Source: JAAUTT01 sp038213375
GTDB lineage: Bacteria > Bacteroidota > Bacteroidia > Bacteroidales > JAAUTT01
Length of the DNA: 64,000 bases
Direction of reading: 5' to 3'
Assembly (NCBI GenBank): GCA_038213375.1
Contig: JBBQTB010000003.1
Coordinates: 119,459-183,458, forward strand
In this document: in pieces, positions 62,860-64,000 of the stretch
Layout of the letters: each line of letters opens with the position of its first letter
Numbering within the stretch: the stretch's first letter is position 1
Made by a program: the position numbers and the translations under genes
The notes under the pieces: model-generated
The model's input: only the letters and a program-made list of their open reading frames with translations
Databases searched by the model: none
What the model was told of the DNA's origin: nothing

Positions 62860-62993
62860 GCTAACACGCGGTATAGCCAATACGAGAGTTTCAGTGGTAT
62901 GCGAAGGGTTGTAGCCCTCTTCAACTTTTCGTGTAACTTGACAGGAAATCGCCCCGCAATCCTTTACTGGCCATACACCCAACGTTATAGCGC
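62860..62993. repeat. attC-like palindromic intergenic element 1
   Basis: About 134 bases beginning GCTAACACGCGGTATAGCCA (62860-62879) and ending TGGCCATACACCCAACGTTATAGCGC (62968-62993). These ends are imperfect inverted repeats (GCTAAC/GTTATAGC, GTATAGCCA/TGGCCATAC). Internal hairpin GGGTTGTAGCCC lies near 62906-62917. The design (terminal inverted boxes, spacer, GTT at the far end) is like integron attC or attC-like cassette repeats, though the boxes do not match the strict GTTRRRY consensus. Confidence 0.6.
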
Positions 62994-63042
62994 ATGCAAA
63001 AAAAGACAAACATTCCCATATAATTGGCTCTCGATTATTTTG

Positions 63043-63050
63043 TATATTTG
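63043..63050 (+). promoter_or_regulatory. Putative -7 promoter box of the toxin-antitoxin pair
   Basis: TATATTTG fits TAnnTTTG, 14 bases before the antitoxin start. TTG at 63024-63026 could be the -33 element, with a short 16-base spacer. Confidence 0.4.
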
Positions 63051-63064
63051 AAAAAATTAATGAC

Positions 63065-63301
63065 ATGATAGGAGACACTCAAATAAGACAACTGATTTTA
63101 CGCAAAATCCGGCGGATTCCTTCTAATAAGCTAAATGATTTGAATGAATATTTGAGTAAACTAGAACAGACTCCTGAAAAGACAACCAAGATACTTTCGT
63201 ATGCAGGTAGCTGGAGTAATGTTGACGAATCTGCACTCAATGAACTTACTGATAATTTGATTTTAAATCGGAGTAAAAACTCCCGTAGATTCGATGAATA
63301 G
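63065..63301 (+). CDS. Putative antitoxin of the VapC-type toxin
   Basis: 78 residues, acidic/basic mixed, predicted helical (QLILRKIRRIPSNKLNDLNEYLSKLEQ) with a short extended C-terminus (SRRFDE). It overlaps the PIN toxin gene by eight bases, the usual antitoxin-first arrangement. I recognise no DNA-binding motif with confidence. The identification rests on its size and coupling to the downstream PIN-domain gene. A likely role is to block the toxin active site with its C-terminus and autoregulate the pair. Confidence 0.7.
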   Translation: MIGDTQIRQLILRKIRRIPSNKLNDLNEYLSKLEQTPEKTTKILSYAGSWSNVDESALNELTDNLILNRSKNSRRFDE

Positions 63302-63707
63302 AGCATTAATTGACACCGATATTCTTTCATATTATTTCAAGGGCGATCCTGTTGTGGTAGAAAACTTTAAAAAGTATCTGACTGAATACGATATTGTCGA
63401 GATTAGTTTGATTACTTACTACGAGATAATGAGCGGTCTACTGCATAAAAATGCACATAAACAATTGGAAATATTCAATGATTTTGTTACTGAAAATATT
63501 GTAATTGCCCTGACTGAAGAATCCTGTAAAATTTCATCCGAGATTTATTCAAAACTTAGAAATAGTGGTGAGTTGATAGATGATATTGACTTATTAATTG
63601 CAGGTATTGCCATAGAAAATGAAATGACTTTAGTAACCAACAATGAGAATCATTTTGGTCGGATATCAGGACTTAAAATAGAAAATTGGAAAATGCACGC
63701 GCTATAA
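63294..63707 (+). CDS. vapC: VapC-type PIN-domain ribonuclease toxin
   Basis: 137 residues with the PIN acidic residues in order: LIDTDILSYY (Asp7 and Asp9), YYEIMSGLL (Glu), ELIDDIDLLIAG (Asp) and LVTNNENHFGRI, the typical end of VapC. VapC toxins cleave tRNA or rRNA in an Mg-dependent manner and are held inactive by the cognate antitoxin. The overlap with the upstream antitoxin gene is typical. The pair is bounded by attC-like palindromic elements on both sides, so it may be a mobile cassette. Confidence 0.9.
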   Translation: MNRALIDTDILSYYFKGDPVVVENFKKYLTEYDIVEISLITYYEIMSGLLHKNAHKQLEIFNDFVTENIVIALTEESCKISSEIYSKLRNSGELIDDIDLLIAGIAIENEMTLVTNNENHFGRISGLKIENWKMHAL

Positions 63708-63720
63708 CACGTGCTATAAA
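63696..63720. repeat. attC-like palindromic element 2, interrupted
   Basis: CGCGCTATAACACGTGCTATAAA contains GCTATAAC, the reverse complement of GTTATAGC that ends element 1 at 62984-62991, and GCACGCGCTATAAC parallels GTTATAGCGCATGC. It overlaps the end of the toxin gene and is followed at once by the probable intron, so the rest of this element is probably on the far side of the intron. Confidence 0.5.
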
Positions 63721-64000
63721 GTGCAACAAGAAGTCGATGATTCTACTGTTAGACGTTTAGTAAATGAATGATTTAACCTATTGAGATGTCAATAGGTTCC
63801 TAACCGGGCATGCATTTGTGGCAACGCATTTGTATGAAGCCCTGGCAACAACGTAGCCACAGCTTCCAGTATCATCAAGTGAGGAGCTAGGAATGTATGG
63901 TATGGTTAATATAATGTAAATTGTTGTTAAAGGTCCGATAGCGTGAAAAGGCCAAAGATACTGACAGGCCTTGACCAAAATGGTAAGTGGTATAGTTATG
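63721..64000 (+). mobile_element. Probable group II intron, 5' end
   Basis: The segment begins GTGCAACAAGAAGTC, close to the group II 5' splice-site consensus GUGYG. It has a hairpin AACCTATTG/CAATAGGTT (63775-63798), then CCTAACCGGGCATGC, and GAAGCCCTGGCAACAACGTA-type structured sequence that resembles domain I of bacterial group II introns. No reverse transcriptase ORF is reached before the window ends. The insertion lies in an attC-like palindrome, a known preference of some group IIC introns. The call is by sequence resemblance only. Confidence 0.55.

Noticed and set aside
63778..63978. Minus-strand ORF at the window end as a gene
   Set aside because: It overlaps the probable intron region, has no recognisable family and looks like a chance frame in structured RNA.
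1..64000. tRNA or rRNA genes
   Set aside because: No cloverleaf or rRNA-like stretch was recognised while reading both strands; a proper tRNA scan could still find one.

Overview
The window looks like chromosome of a Bacteroidota (Bacteroidetes) bacterium, probably a gliding or polymer-degrading member of the Bacteroidia. The evidence is A+T-rich DNA, a PorQ-type component of the type IX secretion system (T9SS), giant secreted proteins with T9SS-type C-terminal sorting domains, Cys lipoproteins, promoters of the TAnnTTTG (-7) type without strong Shine-Dalgarno sites, a paired mutA/mutB methylmalonyl-CoA mutase, and gene families typical of the phylum (SiaB/SiaC, TIGR03915/TIGR03916, nucleoid-associated protein). 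The genus cannot be determined from sequence alone.

Layout. 1-13500: a long plus-strand signalling cluster. It holds the tail of a CheR methyltransferase, a two-TM GAF/PAS sensor with no output domain, a second very divergent CheR, a stand-alone CheB methylesterase domain, a membrane GAF protein, a membrane GAF-PAS-PAS-SpoIIE (PP2C) phosphatase, a SiaB-like kinase, a SiaC-like phosphoprotein, a TerB-like/ABC-2 transporter fusion, a lipoprotein and a small secreted protein. It merges chemosensory methylation enzymes with a Sia-type partner switch and is the best candidate for an under-described system. 13760-26000: mostly housekeeping genes (TonB-like protein, HflX, Asd, lamin-tail secreted protein, purine nucleoside phosphorylase, LpxK, SppA, FolK, Upp, RadC, RpsT). 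26058-31774: a chemoreceptor divergent from mutA/mutB; MutA carries a very Cys-rich insert. 31775-42772: palindromic repeats, PorQ, envelope lipid/glycan enzymes, a DMT exporter, two related lipoproteins, and a DNA-repair module (DUF4130 protein plus radical SAM protein) divergent from a LexA-like S24 repressor. 43115-52627: a 3170-residue secreted M4 metalloprotease with about 15 PKD-like repeats. 52816-61896: flavin reductase, GH36-type alpha-galactosidase, O6-alkylguanine methyltransferase, seven-heme cytochrome c plus cytochrome b, DEAD-box helicase, Tat-exported aldo/keto reductase and nucleoid-associated protein.

61970-64000 is an accessory tail. It has an ADP-ribosyltransferase-like protein that seems to lack the catalytic glutamate, a VapBC-type toxin-antitoxin pair flanked by related attC-like palindromic elements (cassette-like), and what looks like the 5' end of a group II intron inserted in the second element and cut by the window edge.

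How the genes may work together (inference). In the first cluster, GAF/PAS modules would sense small molecules or redox state. CheR/CheB could reversibly methylate Glu-rich coiled coils shared by the sensors. The SpoIIE phosphatase and SiaB kinase would set the phosphorylation state of SiaC, and the ABC transporter and the exported proteins may be outputs. Elsewhere the LexA-like repressor plausibly controls the adjacent photoproduct-lyase-like repair pair, and T9SS would export the giant protease and the lamin-tail protein.
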